Position numbers and translations under genes: made by a program | Assembly (NCBI GenBank): GCA_005954745.1 | Contig: CP040680.1 | Span: forward strand, 186,001-250,000 | Source of the DNA: Halostella pelagica | Lineage (GTDB): Archaea > Halobacteriota > Halobacteria > Halobacteriales > Natronoarchaeaceae | DNA length: 64,000 bases | Direction of reading: 5' to 3' | The notes under the pieces: model-generated | The model's database searches: none | What the model was told of the DNA's origin: nothing | The model's input: the letters and a program-made list of their open reading frames with translations, nothing else | Shown here: one piece after another, positions 51,389 to 60,380 of the stretch | How the letters are laid out: each line of letters opens with the position of its first letter | Numbering within the stretch: position 1 is the first letter of the stretch

Positions 51389-51429
51389 TTAACCAACAGA
51401 ACTGCGTTTTCAGCGGATGTGTTGGTTAA
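51389..51429. repeat. dispersed palindrome, copy 7
   Basis: TTAACCAACA and TGTTGGTTAA lie before a decayed DUF6788-like gene. Confidence 0.85.
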
Positions 51430-51626
51430 TACGACACACCGAGGACGTTCCCGAGGAAAACGACGAAAACGTGATCGAAAAGCGTTCTGACGGCCTCCCC
51501 CATGACGCCCCTCGAAGGCGATTGTCACAATCAAGGAGACCAATGGCAACCACTACGACTACTGGCAGTGGCGGGAGCGATTCAGTTCGTTCTCCGTACA
51601 TAGGACCGGTCAATTCTGACGAATAG
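51430..51626 (+). pseudogene. decayed DUF6788-like gene
   Basis: Several frames are needed: ENDENVIEKRSDGLPHDAP, then IVTIKETNGNHYDYWQWRE, then IGPVNSDE with TAG at 51624-51626. The order follows the intact protein at 6004 (DLPDGVP, ATIKEINDNRYYWQWRE, GPVSPDE). Confidence 0.6.
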
Positions 51627-51665
51627 AGAGGATGCGGTCGGAAGAGGTCCTATTCTATCGATTCG

Positions 51666-51784
51666 CACCCCGTGATCGAAGTGTAAATGGGCCTCACCCA
51701 CTATTCTTATCGGTGTCAACCGAAGATTTTCACTTCGATCACGGGGGGCGTGCAGGAGAGCGATTACACTTCGATCACGGGGGC
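51666..51784. other. ORB elements upstream of orc1 B
   Basis: CACCCCGTGATCGAAGTGTA at 51666 is opposed by TTCACTTCGATCACGGGGGG at 51729 and TTACACTTCGATCACGGGGG at 51764. Inverted G-rich units next to an initiator gene are standard haloarchaeal ORBs. The remaining gap 51198-51388 has nothing else. Confidence 0.8.
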
Positions 51785-51922
51785 TCGTCTCGTATAGACT
51801 TCGTTGTCGGTCGTATCCCGGAGAATAGGCAACTCGTGAATACGGGGGATAGCCTGGGCGTATTCCCCGGATAAACATCGACGGAGGTGAATCTTTTTAA
51901 CACTCCGGCGTGCAGAAAGCGT

Positions 51923-53383
51923 ATGACCGGTAGTGAGGAGGACGGGACGGGACAATCTACCTTCGACGAAGGGGTTCGTTCTAGAGTTGACGAAACACAG
52001 AGTGAAGCCGCTCGCAATGCAGTTGCCGGAGAGACTGATACAGATGCGGACGGAGAGACTGCTGAGGGCGGCACTCAACGGTCGATCCGTGATATGCTCG
52101 ACGACGAAGGGGAGGCGTCGGTGTTCATCAATCGTGATCTCGTCGAACCCGACACGATCATCGACGAGGAACGAATCGTCGGTCGCGACGACCAACTCGA
52201 ATCCGTCGTCTCGTTTCTGCGTCCGACGCTCCAAGGAAACCGTCCGCCGAATATGCTGCTGTACGGCCCCGCTGGGACGGGGAAATCCCTAATCATCGGA
52301 GCAGTCACGCAACAGATCATCGAACTCTATCAATCGAAAGGCGAGCGCTTCGGCGTGGTCGACGTTAATTGTCAGCCTATCAATACACTCGACCAGGCGG
52401 TGTACGAACTCGTCCAGACCGTCGCGACGGACGTCGATGCGAGGGTCGGAGTCCCCGAGACGGGCGTGTCCACGAAATGCAAGTATCGACGCCTGTACGA
52501 ACTCATCAACGAGCACTACGACTCGGTGATTTTCATCCTCGACGAGATCGACCTCCTGGTCGGCCGGCGAGCGAACGACGAACCCGCCTACTCGAAACTC
52601 CTGTACCAGCTATCGCGAGCGAGTAACACCAACGATATCGAAGGCCGCGTGTCGGTCGCAGCCCTGACGAACGACCCGAAGTTTATGGAAGATATCGACG
52701 GCCGTGCCGAGAGTTCGTTCAATCCGCGAGACGTCTACTTCCCCGACTACGATGCCACGCAACTGCGGGAAATTCTCGAGAATCGCCGAGACGCATTCCG
52801 TCGTGATGCGCTCGAAGACGACGTGATACCGCTCGTAGCGGCGTTTGCGGCACAGAGCCACGGCGACGCCCGGAAGGCGATCGACCTGTTCCGGGGCGCA
52901 GGCGATCTCGCCGACGATCGCCGTGATGGGAGAGTTACCGAAGATCACGTTCGGGAATCCCAGGAGGAAATCGACAAAGACCGGTCGCTGAAACTCGTAG
53001 AGGGATTGACGACGCAGAAAAAGATCTCGCTGTATGCGACAGCTGTCGTTGCCTGTCACTCGAACCGTTCCCGGAGTTCAGTTCCCAGTCCTGTCGGCTT
53101 CAAAGTCTATCAATGGGTGACCGATCAACTCGATGCTGACCAGATGACTCGCGAAACCTACGTCAAGTACGTCAAAGAGCTCTCCACGTACGGTCTCATC
53201 TCGACCTCCCGGAAGAGCCGAGGGCGTGGCGGCGGGATGTACATGGAATTTACGTTCACGGGCGATCCCGAAGCGATGATGGACCGGATAGTCGACGACA
53301 CCAGGTTAGAAGCGATAGCCAGTCAAGATGAACTCCTCCGGACCGTCGTTAACTCCCAACTGAAGGAGTTCCACGATCAATAA
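51923..53383 (+). CDS. orc1: Orc1/Cdc6 replication initiator B
   Basis: The protein has 486 residues from ATG 51923; CTTTTTAACA about 25-30 nt upstream is the likely TATA box, so the longer start at 51887 is not used. After an acidic, low-complexity start (1-60) come Walker A YGPAGTGKS (~114-122), Walker B SVIFILDEIDLLV (~201-213), sensor AALTNDP, the ORC lid with AAFAAQSHGDARKAIDLFRG, and a C-terminal winged helix (~390-486). ORB pairs lie on both sides (51666-51784 and 53617-53998). It should open the DNA at this second origin. Confidence 0.93.
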   Translation: MTGSEEDGTGQSTFDEGVRSRVDETQSEAARNAVAGETDTDADGETAEGGTQRSIRDMLDDEGEASVFINRDLVEPDTIIDEERIVGRDDQLESVVSFLRPTLQGNRPPNMLLYGPAGTGKSLIIGAVTQQIIELYQSKGERFGVVDVNCQPINTLDQAVYELVQTVATDVDARVGVPETGVSTKCKYRRLYELINEHYDSVIFILDEIDLLVGRRANDEPAYSKLLYQLSRASNTNDIEGRVSVAALTNDPKFMEDIDGRAESSFNPRDVYFPDYDATQLREILENRRDAFRRDALEDDVIPLVAAFAAQSHGDARKAIDLFRGAGDLADDRRDGRVTEDHVRESQEEIDKDRSLKLVEGLTTQKKISLYATAVVACHSNRSRSSVPSPVGFKVYQWVTDQLDADQMTRETYVKYVKELSTYGLISTSRKSRGRGGGMYMEFTFTGDPEAMMDRIVDDTRLEAIASQDELLRTVVNSQLKEFHDQ

Positions 53384-53616
53384 GGAAACGGTCGGGTTCG
53401 TGGACCGACGGTTTCGGAGTGAACATCTGGGGACCCCCCGTAGTCGATGTGCAAACTCAGTCTCTAATCAGGTGTAGTCCAAACTCTACCCGATACGAGC
53501 GTCTCTCGAAGCCTGCGAAGCGCAACTGACACAAGAAAAACCGAGAAACGGGACGTATTTGGTCGGACTGCCTAGAAACGTGAGCGAAGACTGGGTCCTG
53601 ACGTTTGTGGGACACC

Positions 53617-53998
53617 CTCCCCCCGTGATCGAAGTGTAAACGCCAAGGTGAGGAGGGTACCCGAAAGCGGTGTGAGAGGTTCGGTTGGAGATAGAGGCCA
53701 CGAAACATGTGAAATCGGAGAGAACGCACGGTAGATGATTTCTATGAAAGGGTAGACAAGCACTCGGGTAGATGGAGTTACCCTCCTTCAACCCTCGCAA
53801 CTAGGTCTACTACGGATTTAATTATTACGCCTGCTACATAAAGCTAGGGCATACTAGAAGCAAGTAAAGTTATGGACGCTATTCTATGGTTTGATAGCTT
53901 GTCCGCCGCGTATACCGGGCTTCTAAGTCTGTATACTGTCTTCGCACTCTGACCCCCACTCTCTCCTCATGGTTTTACACATCGATCACGGGGGGAGG
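53617..53998. other. ORB pair with AT-rich centre downstream of orc1 B (candidate origin B)
   Basis: CCTCCCCCCGTGATCGAAGT (53617) points towards an inverted unit, TTTTACACATCGATCACGGG (53973). Between them 53815-53890 is AT-rich (GGATTTAATTATTACG ...), suitable for unwinding. Gap 53384-53616 holds no gene. Confidence 0.7.
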
Positions 53999-54001
53999 GG
54001 G

Positions 54002-55286
54002 TGAGGTTAGTCTCGAACGATAATTACTCATTCTCGGCAGACCGGTGCAACTCCGTCATGTCCGTCTTCATCGAGACGAGTTCTCCAAGAGTAGCTCCGG
54101 GCTGTAACCACTACCCGGGGATCACTTCTTCTATTACATCACTCCGAGTAAGTACCGACCCTACCACGCGAATGCGACCACCGGGGTAAAGTCTCCGAAG
54201 CGTTCTTTACTCCCGTTTTTGACTACAGCGGTTTTTGACTACGTCGGTGGTATGACCTCAATTCCTCGGAGTTAGTAGACTTTGTCTAAGGTCTCTCGGT
54301 TATGTGGACGCATCAGTTCTTTCTGATACCGCTTAGCAGTACGGATAACTTGCTGTAACGGACTAGCTAATTGTCGGTGAGCAGACCAGAATACTGCAAC
54401 GGCATCTCGTCGATCTCCGTCTCCCTTCAGAAATACAGGAGTCACGATCCCACGTCTGCCTCTAACGTAACTTTCATATGGGTTGCGGTACCATACCGCA
54501 GTGAACGGCGGACAGTAAACCGACTGCCAGTAAGGAGGCCGTCGTTCAAGTGCACCACAACGGCATTGGCGATCCCGTCTGCCATCACCCTGCGTGTCCT
54601 GTCCCGTGCCAAGGTAAGACACGGAGGGTCCCCGGTGCTGCTGACTGGGAGACCAGTGATTCTGATTACAGCAATGTCCGAATAAACTCTGGATACGCGT
54701 CCCAGCGACCATCTGTCCCCTACTCTGGTCTCCGTCTCGGCCGGAAATGTTCACCGATAGTTTCTCCTTCACTTATTCAGCGAACTCCGGAGTTTGGGAT
54801 CGCCCGTCGACGTAATCGTATGTACTTGTGGCTTGCAGTAAATAGCGTAAGTCCCCTACGTCTCTACTGCAGTCACGGAGTACTGTACGTAGGGGAGGCG
54901 GTGCAACTGTCAACGTCGTTGGGGTGCAAACGACGACGATCACTGTGGGTGTGAATGAATCACTGACCGTCGCCAAATGAGTATGACACACTCAACCAAA
55001 TATACGTTGTGATCGCGGAAATGTAGGAACGAGATTCCGCGTCCCATAGTCTCTAACGAGGGTCAACCACGGTGCAGAGTGGGGGAAAAGTCGAGAGTCT
55101 GTGATAGAACCTGCCGGCGTGAGGCCAGATTGCTCTCCTCTCGCTCCACCCCTTGGAACTCTCTTCGTAGAACAGTGGGATGTCCGTGGAAAGTAATAGA
55201 CTGATCCGGTTACTCGTCTCCTCGATCGATCACTACCCGTTCACGAGACCCGAACATTCTTAACGTGATGGATGGTGGTTAGTCTC
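54002..55286. other. 1.3-kb gap without a supported gene
   Basis: Open frames on both strands (e.g. 54272-54772 minus, 54371-54685 plus) overlap each other and are not acidic. One further minus-strand frame (about 54440-54755) reads SDIAVIRITGLPVSSTGDPP and MADGIANAVVVHLNDGLLTG without an early start. It may be the remains of a gene, but I do not recognise it. The start of the next gene has a TTCTTAAC box near 55257. Confidence 0.35.
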
Positions 55287-56069
55287 ATGGCCGACGAGGG
55301 AACACGGGAAATCGGAAGGGTCCTGGAGACAACAGAGCGATCGATTACCGTTCTTCAAGCCGTAAAAGAGATGGATGGGGCGACTATCTCCGACCTGGTT
55401 CAGGAACTGGAAATCGCGAAGAGTACTGTCCATGCCCACCTGTCGACGCTCCAGAAGCACGGTTTACTGGCCAAAGAGAACAACAGGTATCATCTCGGCT
55501 TGCGGTTATTTCATCTTGGACAGCACGTTCGTGGGGATAACGTGAAGTTCGAGTTAGCAGGGGAGACCGTCGAGGACCTGGCCGAAATGGTCAACGAGAA
55601 CGCGGATTTCACCGTCGTGGAGAACGGAAGGCTACTGACGATTCACAATTCCACGAATCCGAACGATCCGTTCAAATCCGGGGGCTACTTTCACATGCAC
55701 AGCACAGCGGCAGGGAAAGCCATCCTCGCGGCTCTCCCGCGCGAGGACGTAGAACTCGTCATCGAGAGGCACGGGACCCCCGAATTCACGGAACAGACGA
55801 TCACGGAGACGGAGGAACTCTACGCCACGCTAGAGGAGGTGCAAAAGCGGGGATACGCGTACAATGACCAGGAAGCGGCGGACTCACTGCGAGGTGTCGG
55901 CACTGTCGTCAATAACCCGGACGGAAGCGTCTTCGGGGCTCTGTCCGTCGGGGGACCTGCGTACCGAATCCAGGGTGATCTGTTGCACGAAAAGATTCCG
56001 ACAGCGCTCAGGGACAAAGCCGCTGAACTCGAAGAAAAGATCGAGGAATACGAACGAACGAATATCTGA
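55287..56069 (+). CDS. IclR-family transcription regulator
   Basis: The protein has 260 residues from ATG 55287. Residues 10-70 hold the IclR winged helix (TTERSITVLQAVKEMDGATI, IAKSTVHAHLSTLQKHGLL), followed by the effector domain (~85-255; FHMHSTAAGKAILAALPRED and GVGTVVNNPDGSVFGALSVG are typical). IclR proteins control catabolic operons in response to a small metabolite. Its position ahead of the methylglycine oxidation and transport genes suggests it controls them. ATG 55287 is chosen over 55272 because a TATA-like TTCTTAAC is 25-30 nt upstream. Confidence 0.9.
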   Translation: MADEGTREIGRVLETTERSITVLQAVKEMDGATISDLVQELEIAKSTVHAHLSTLQKHGLLAKENNRYHLGLRLFHLGQHVRGDNVKFELAGETVEDLAEMVNENADFTVVENGRLLTIHNSTNPNDPFKSGGYFHMHSTAAGKAILAALPREDVELVIERHGTPEFTEQTITETEELYATLEEVQKRGYAYNDQEAADSLRGVGTVVNNPDGSVFGALSVGGPAYRIQGDLLHEKIPTALRDKAAELEEKIEEYERTNI

Positions 56070-56490
56070 GACGATCCCCTGAATGAGATGACTGCTCTGA
56101 ATTACAGCCATAGAAGTGTAAATAAGGCTGCCGCTCTGATCGAAATACACTGCGTGACACAGATACGGAGTGTGCGACGTCGATAAACACGGTCTGAGAT
56201 GACTGTTTGTTACATATGGCTCTCTCACTACTTCCAGGCGTGTTTTGTTCTCGTGAACGAAACCGGTCCGAACCGAAGAAACCGCTATATTAGAGTCTAA
56301 ATCTATGGCCTCGCGTTTACGGTGTTCTGGTGTTCCGAACGAACGTGTGGATCAAGACAAGAACGAACATGAGGCTCAGGACAAGGTAGCCCGATACCGA
56401 GCGGATGGCAGGGAGAAGTAGCGGCAGTAGACGAAACGTAGCCCTGGTGCCACAATTTTTATTGCTACTTCCAAGTTTACTTATGCAGAG
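56070..56490. other. 421-bp intergenic region, promoter of the oxidase at its end
   Basis: No gene is visible. TTTTTATTG near 56456 is the likely TATA box of the oxidase starting at 56491; the rest is unstructured. Confidence 0.4.
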
Positions 56491-57627
56491 ATGAGCCGTC
56501 ACCAAGATAAATTCGAAGTCATCGTTATCGGTATGGGTGGCATGGGAACCGCAACCACGTATCACCTGGCGCGGCGAGGGATCGACGTTCTCGGGCTCGA
56601 ACAGTACGATATACCGCATTCAAAAGGGTCATCACACGGGAGTACGCGAGTGATCCGGAAGGCGTACCACGAGGATGTGTCCTACGTGTCCCTTCTGCAC
56701 CGTGCATACGAACTCTGGGAACAGTTAGAGACGGAATGCGACGAACGCCTGCTGTACAAAACCGGCTCCGTCTCCGCCGGTCCACCGACGTCTGAACTGG
56801 TCACCGGAGCGACCGAGGCCTGTGAGGAACACTCCCTCCCCTACGATAAGCTATCGGCCGGAGAACTGTCCGAACGGTTTCCGGGGTTCGAGCTTCCGGA
56901 CGAATTCGAGGCGGTGTACCAGCCCGACGGTGGGTTCGTCGACGCCCAGAACAGCGTCGTTGCGCACGTCGAACGAGCGCACGCTCACGGCGCAGAAATC
57001 CACGGGAGAGAGGCAGTTGAAGGATGGCAGTCAACCACGGACGGAGTTCGCGTCACGACCGAGAAGGGGTCGTACTCCGCCGACCGTCTCGTCATTAGCG
57101 CTGGTGCATGGACCGGGGAACTGGTCGAGACTGACGACTTCAGCCTCTCTCCGGAGCGCCAGGCACTCGCCTGGATCCAACCCGAAAAGCCCGACTTGTT
57201 TTCGATAGACTCGTTCCCTGCGTTCGGTGTGTCCGACGGGGAGAACCTCCACTACGGGACCCCGGTGTACGGTGTCCCCGGCGTGAAGATCGGTCGCCAT
57301 CACCATTTCGAACAGGACGTCGACCCTGATGAGATGGACCGCGAGCCGACTGACCGCGACGAACGAGTCCTTCGCAACTTCGCGGACAGCTATCTCCGAG
57401 ACGGTGCAGGCCCGACGATGGGTCTAAAGACCTGTATTTACACGAATTCCCCGGATGAGAACTTCGTCATCGACCGACTCCCGAACCACTCCAATGTCGT
57501 CGTGGCTGGTGGTTTCTCCGGACACGGCTACAAGTTTGCGAGCGTCGTCGGTGAGATCGCAGCCGACCTCGCCGCTGACGGGACCACCTCTCACGATATC
57601 GATCTCTTTTCACTGGATCGCTTTTGA
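56491..57627 (+). CDS. sarcosine oxidase/N-methyltryptophan oxidase-like flavoprotein
   Basis: This 378-residue protein of the monomeric sarcosine oxidase (MSOX/SolA) family has the N-terminal FAD motif VIGMGGMGTATTYHLARRG (~12-30), then HSKGSSHGSTRVIRKAYHED (~44-63), a family signature next to the flavin. Late come CIYTNSPDENFVIDRLPNHS and GFSGHGYKFASVVGEIAADL. MSOX has a covalent flavin on a cysteine near residue 315; the C of GLKTCIYTNSP is at the right place. It would oxidise N-methyl amines such as sarcosine, giving formaldehyde and peroxide. Confidence 0.88.
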   Translation: MSRHQDKFEVIVIGMGGMGTATTYHLARRGIDVLGLEQYDIPHSKGSSHGSTRVIRKAYHEDVSYVSLLHRAYELWEQLETECDERLLYKTGSVSAGPPTSELVTGATEACEEHSLPYDKLSAGELSERFPGFELPDEFEAVYQPDGGFVDAQNSVVAHVERAHAHGAEIHGREAVEGWQSTTDGVRVTTEKGSYSADRLVISAGAWTGELVETDDFSLSPERQALAWIQPEKPDLFSIDSFPAFGVSDGENLHYGTPVYGVPGVKIGRHHHFEQDVDPDEMDREPTDRDERVLRNFADSYLRDGAGPTMGLKTCIYTNSPDENFVIDRLPNHSNVVVAGGFSGHGYKFASVVGEIAADLAADGTTSHDIDLFSLDRF

Positions 57628-57743
57628 GCAGGCACTGCGCCGATAGCGACTATCAACTCCGAGTGAAGCCAATTTACAAATGTCGGGGGACCGAACGGAA
57701 CGCGCTAGTTTTATTATCCATACGGGGAAAATAGCTTTCATTC

Positions 57744-60233
57744 ATGAGCGAGCAGAGCGAGCTTCCCGACCGAGCAGAGACCCTCATCGTCGGCGCGGGT
57801 GTTGTCGGTTGTAGCACCGCGTATCACCTGGCGAAGAAAGGGAGTTCGGATGTCGTCGTCGTCGACAAGGGGCCGATCCCGAAAACAGGCGGCTCGACCG
57901 TCCACGCCCCCGCCGGGTTGACCCAGACGAGCCCCGACCGCACCCTGGCTACGATCGCCAAGGAGACCCGCGAGATATACGATGCCGCCGGAGGATGGGA
58001 GGAGAACGGGGCTATCGAAATCGCGACGACTGACGAGTGTTGGGAGTATCTCAACCGTCGGATGGACCAAGCACGTACCAGTGATATCGACGGGGCGGAG
58101 CTGCTGACCCCGGACCAGGTGAAAGAACACGTGCCGATTATCGAGACGGAGGACCTCATCGGCGGGTTTCACGTCCCGACCGACGGTCGTATCGATACAG
58201 TCTCGCTGCTCGACGGGCTCAAAACCGACGCCGAGAACCGGGGAGTATCGTTCCACGAGCGAACGACAGTAACGGATATCGAAACGACGGACGGAGCCGT
58301 CGAGACAGTGGTCACGGACCGGGGACGGGTACGGGTAGACGATATCCTCGTCGCGGGGAACATCTGGGCACCGTTGATCGGCGAGATGGTCGACGTTCCG
58401 ATCCCGCTCGTTCCCTGCGCCCACCAGTATGGAGTAACCGACTCCATCGAAGCACTCGACGGCTGGGAACACGACGTCGAGCAACCCTGGGTTCGCCACT
58501 GGGACGGCGACCTGTACTTCCGACAGCACGGCGATGGCTACGGGATAGGCAACTACAACCACGACCCGATAATCGTCGGTTCGTCTGATATCCCCAGCCT
58601 CGACGACGCGATCGAGACTGAACCGGTGTACGATTACGTTCCGAATCAGGGCTCTCGACACGACCCGTTCAAACAGCCGTCGTCGCGTTCCTTCACCGAG
58701 TCGGATTTCGAAGATGCCTGGCGGGAGGCGACGCGGCTCTTCCCCGATTTCGAGGGGAAGGAGATCGTCAAAGGGTTCAACGGTATGTTCTCGTTCACAC
58801 CCGACCACATGCCTATCATGGGCGAATCCCCCGACGTCGATGGGTTCTGGGTTGCGGCCGCTATCTGGTTGACTCACGGCGGCGGTGCCGGTCGAGTGAT
58901 GGCTGATCTACTGGAGGACGGCGAGACTGACCTCGATATCGACGATATGCATATCACGCGTTTCGGGTCCCACGCCGAAAGCCCCTCGTTCGTTCACGAC
59001 CGCGCGTACGAAGTGTACGACACCGTCTACGATATCCACCATCCCCGCGGGTCTTTCCAGACCCACCGTAATCTCCGGCAGAGCCCGGTCTACCGGCACC
59101 AAAAGGAACTCGGCGCGGAGTTCTACGAGGATGCCGGCTGGGAACGGCCCCGCTGGTACGGTGCGAACGACTCTCTTCTGGATGACTACGCAGTGCCCTC
59201 GCGATCAGGGTGGGAGGCGAAACACTGGTCGCGGATAGAAGGTGCCGAACACCAGGCCGTCAGAGGCCGTGTCGGTATCGCCGACCGAACGAGCGAGACG
59301 ACCGTCACTATCACTGGAGAAGACGCGCTTCCGTTCCTACAGTGGGTCTTCACGAACGATATGGATCTCGAGGTCGGAGGTGTCGCGGAAACCACGATGC
59401 TGAACGAACGTGGCGGTGTAGTCGGATACGGGACGGTTTCGCGAGTAGAACCGGACCGGTTCCGCGTCTCGTTCGACGGTGGCGCTGCAGGCATGTGCCA
59501 GGTCAATCGGCTCCGAAAGCGTGCACCGGACGACAGTTCGGTAACTGTTTCGGACGACGTATCCGGTAGCTGTGTGATCGGAATCTACGGACCGAACGCC
59601 CGAGCGACGCTCGAATCCGTTATGCACGCCGACCTCAGTTCGTTCGCTCGCTCGACAGCGCGCGACATCCACGTGAAGAGCGTCCCCGTCACGGCGGTGC
59701 GGGACTCGGATACGGGTGAGGACGGGTGGGAACTCCACGCTCCGACAGAATACGGCGGGAACCTCTGGAATACTCTCTGGCAGGCCGGCCAAGACCACGG
59801 TATCGTCGCAGTCGGCGATGGCGCGTTGAACACCCTCCGACTCGAAGCGGGGCAACGAGCGTACGGAACTGACGTACACGCGGAGTTCACACCGTTCCAG
59901 GCCGGTCTCGACGACTTAGTGGACTTCGACACCGAGTTCGTCGGTCGTGCGGCGCTGCGTCCGACTGGAGAGACCGATTCGAGTGTCAAACTGACCTGTC
60001 TAACGCTCGATGACCGCGGTGCCGTCGTGATGGACGGAGTTCCGGTGTTTGATGGAACACGTCGGGTCGGTCACGTGACGAGCGCCGGATACGGGTACGA
60101 TATCGACGCCTGTATCGCCTACGCGTACCTGCAACCGGAGCACACTGCGGCCGGAACTAGCGTTACGGTAGAGTACCAAAACGAACGCTTCGACGCGACC
60201 GTACGAAACGAACCGCTAGTGAATCGATCCTGA
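57744..60233 (+). CDS. dimethylglycine/sarcosine dehydrogenase-like FAD-GcvT fusion protein
   Basis: The 829-residue protein has an N-terminal FAD-dependent oxidoreductase (DAO) domain with LIVGAGVVGCSTAYHLAKKG (~14-33), GGSTVHAPAGL for the flavin site, and FSFTPDHMPIMGESPDVDGF (~350-370). A linker and a GcvT-type folate-binding domain follow (~430-829; RVGIADRTSETTVTITGEDA, GGVVGYGTVSRVEPDRFRVS, ending with the GcvT_C barrel). This is the layout of dimethylglycine dehydrogenase, which passes the formaldehyde unit to tetrahydrofolate. TTTTATTAT lies 27 nt before ATG, so it has its own promoter. It likely acts with the oxidase upstream. Confidence 0.9.
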   Translation: MSEQSELPDRAETLIVGAGVVGCSTAYHLAKKGSSDVVVVDKGPIPKTGGSTVHAPAGLTQTSPDRTLATIAKETREIYDAAGGWEENGAIEIATTDECWEYLNRRMDQARTSDIDGAELLTPDQVKEHVPIIETEDLIGGFHVPTDGRIDTVSLLDGLKTDAENRGVSFHERTTVTDIETTDGAVETVVTDRGRVRVDDILVAGNIWAPLIGEMVDVPIPLVPCAHQYGVTDSIEALDGWEHDVEQPWVRHWDGDLYFRQHGDGYGIGNYNHDPIIVGSSDIPSLDDAIETEPVYDYVPNQGSRHDPFKQPSSRSFTESDFEDAWREATRLFPDFEGKEIVKGFNGMFSFTPDHMPIMGESPDVDGFWVAAAIWLTHGGGAGRVMADLLEDGETDLDIDDMHITRFGSHAESPSFVHDRAYEVYDTVYDIHHPRGSFQTHRNLRQSPVYRHQKELGAEFYEDAGWERPRWYGANDSLLDDYAVPSRSGWEAKHWSRIEGAEHQAVRGRVGIADRTSETTVTITGEDALPFLQWVFTNDMDLEVGGVAETTMLNERGGVVGYGTVSRVEPDRFRVSFDGGAAGMCQVNRLRKRAPDDSSVTVSDDVSGSCVIGIYGPNARATLESVMHADLSSFARSTARDIHVKSVPVTAVRDSDTGEDGWELHAPTEYGGNLWNTLWQAGQDHGIVAVGDGALNTLRLEAGQRAYGTDVHAEFTPFQAGLDDLVDFDTEFVGRAALRPTGETDSSVKLTCLTLDDRGAVVMDGVPVFDGTRRVGHVTSAGYGYDIDACIAYAYLQPEHTAAGTSVTVEYQNERFDATVRNEPLVNRS

Positions 60234-60380
60234 CCGACGCCGGCACCGAAAACTCTCGTCGGAAACTCAGGCCGTTTCGGTCGTTCGGGCGGCGGAAGCG
60301 GCGAGCAGCGCTTTTCTTGCAACCGAAAGCGGGGCTCGTCGCCCATTAATTATATATCCCTTCACAGTATCTCATGGGTT

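Noticed and set aside
54272-54772. 166-codon minus-strand ORF behind origin B
   Set aside because: It is rich in R, Q, H and G, not acidic, has no promoter, and overlaps competing frames of equal quality.
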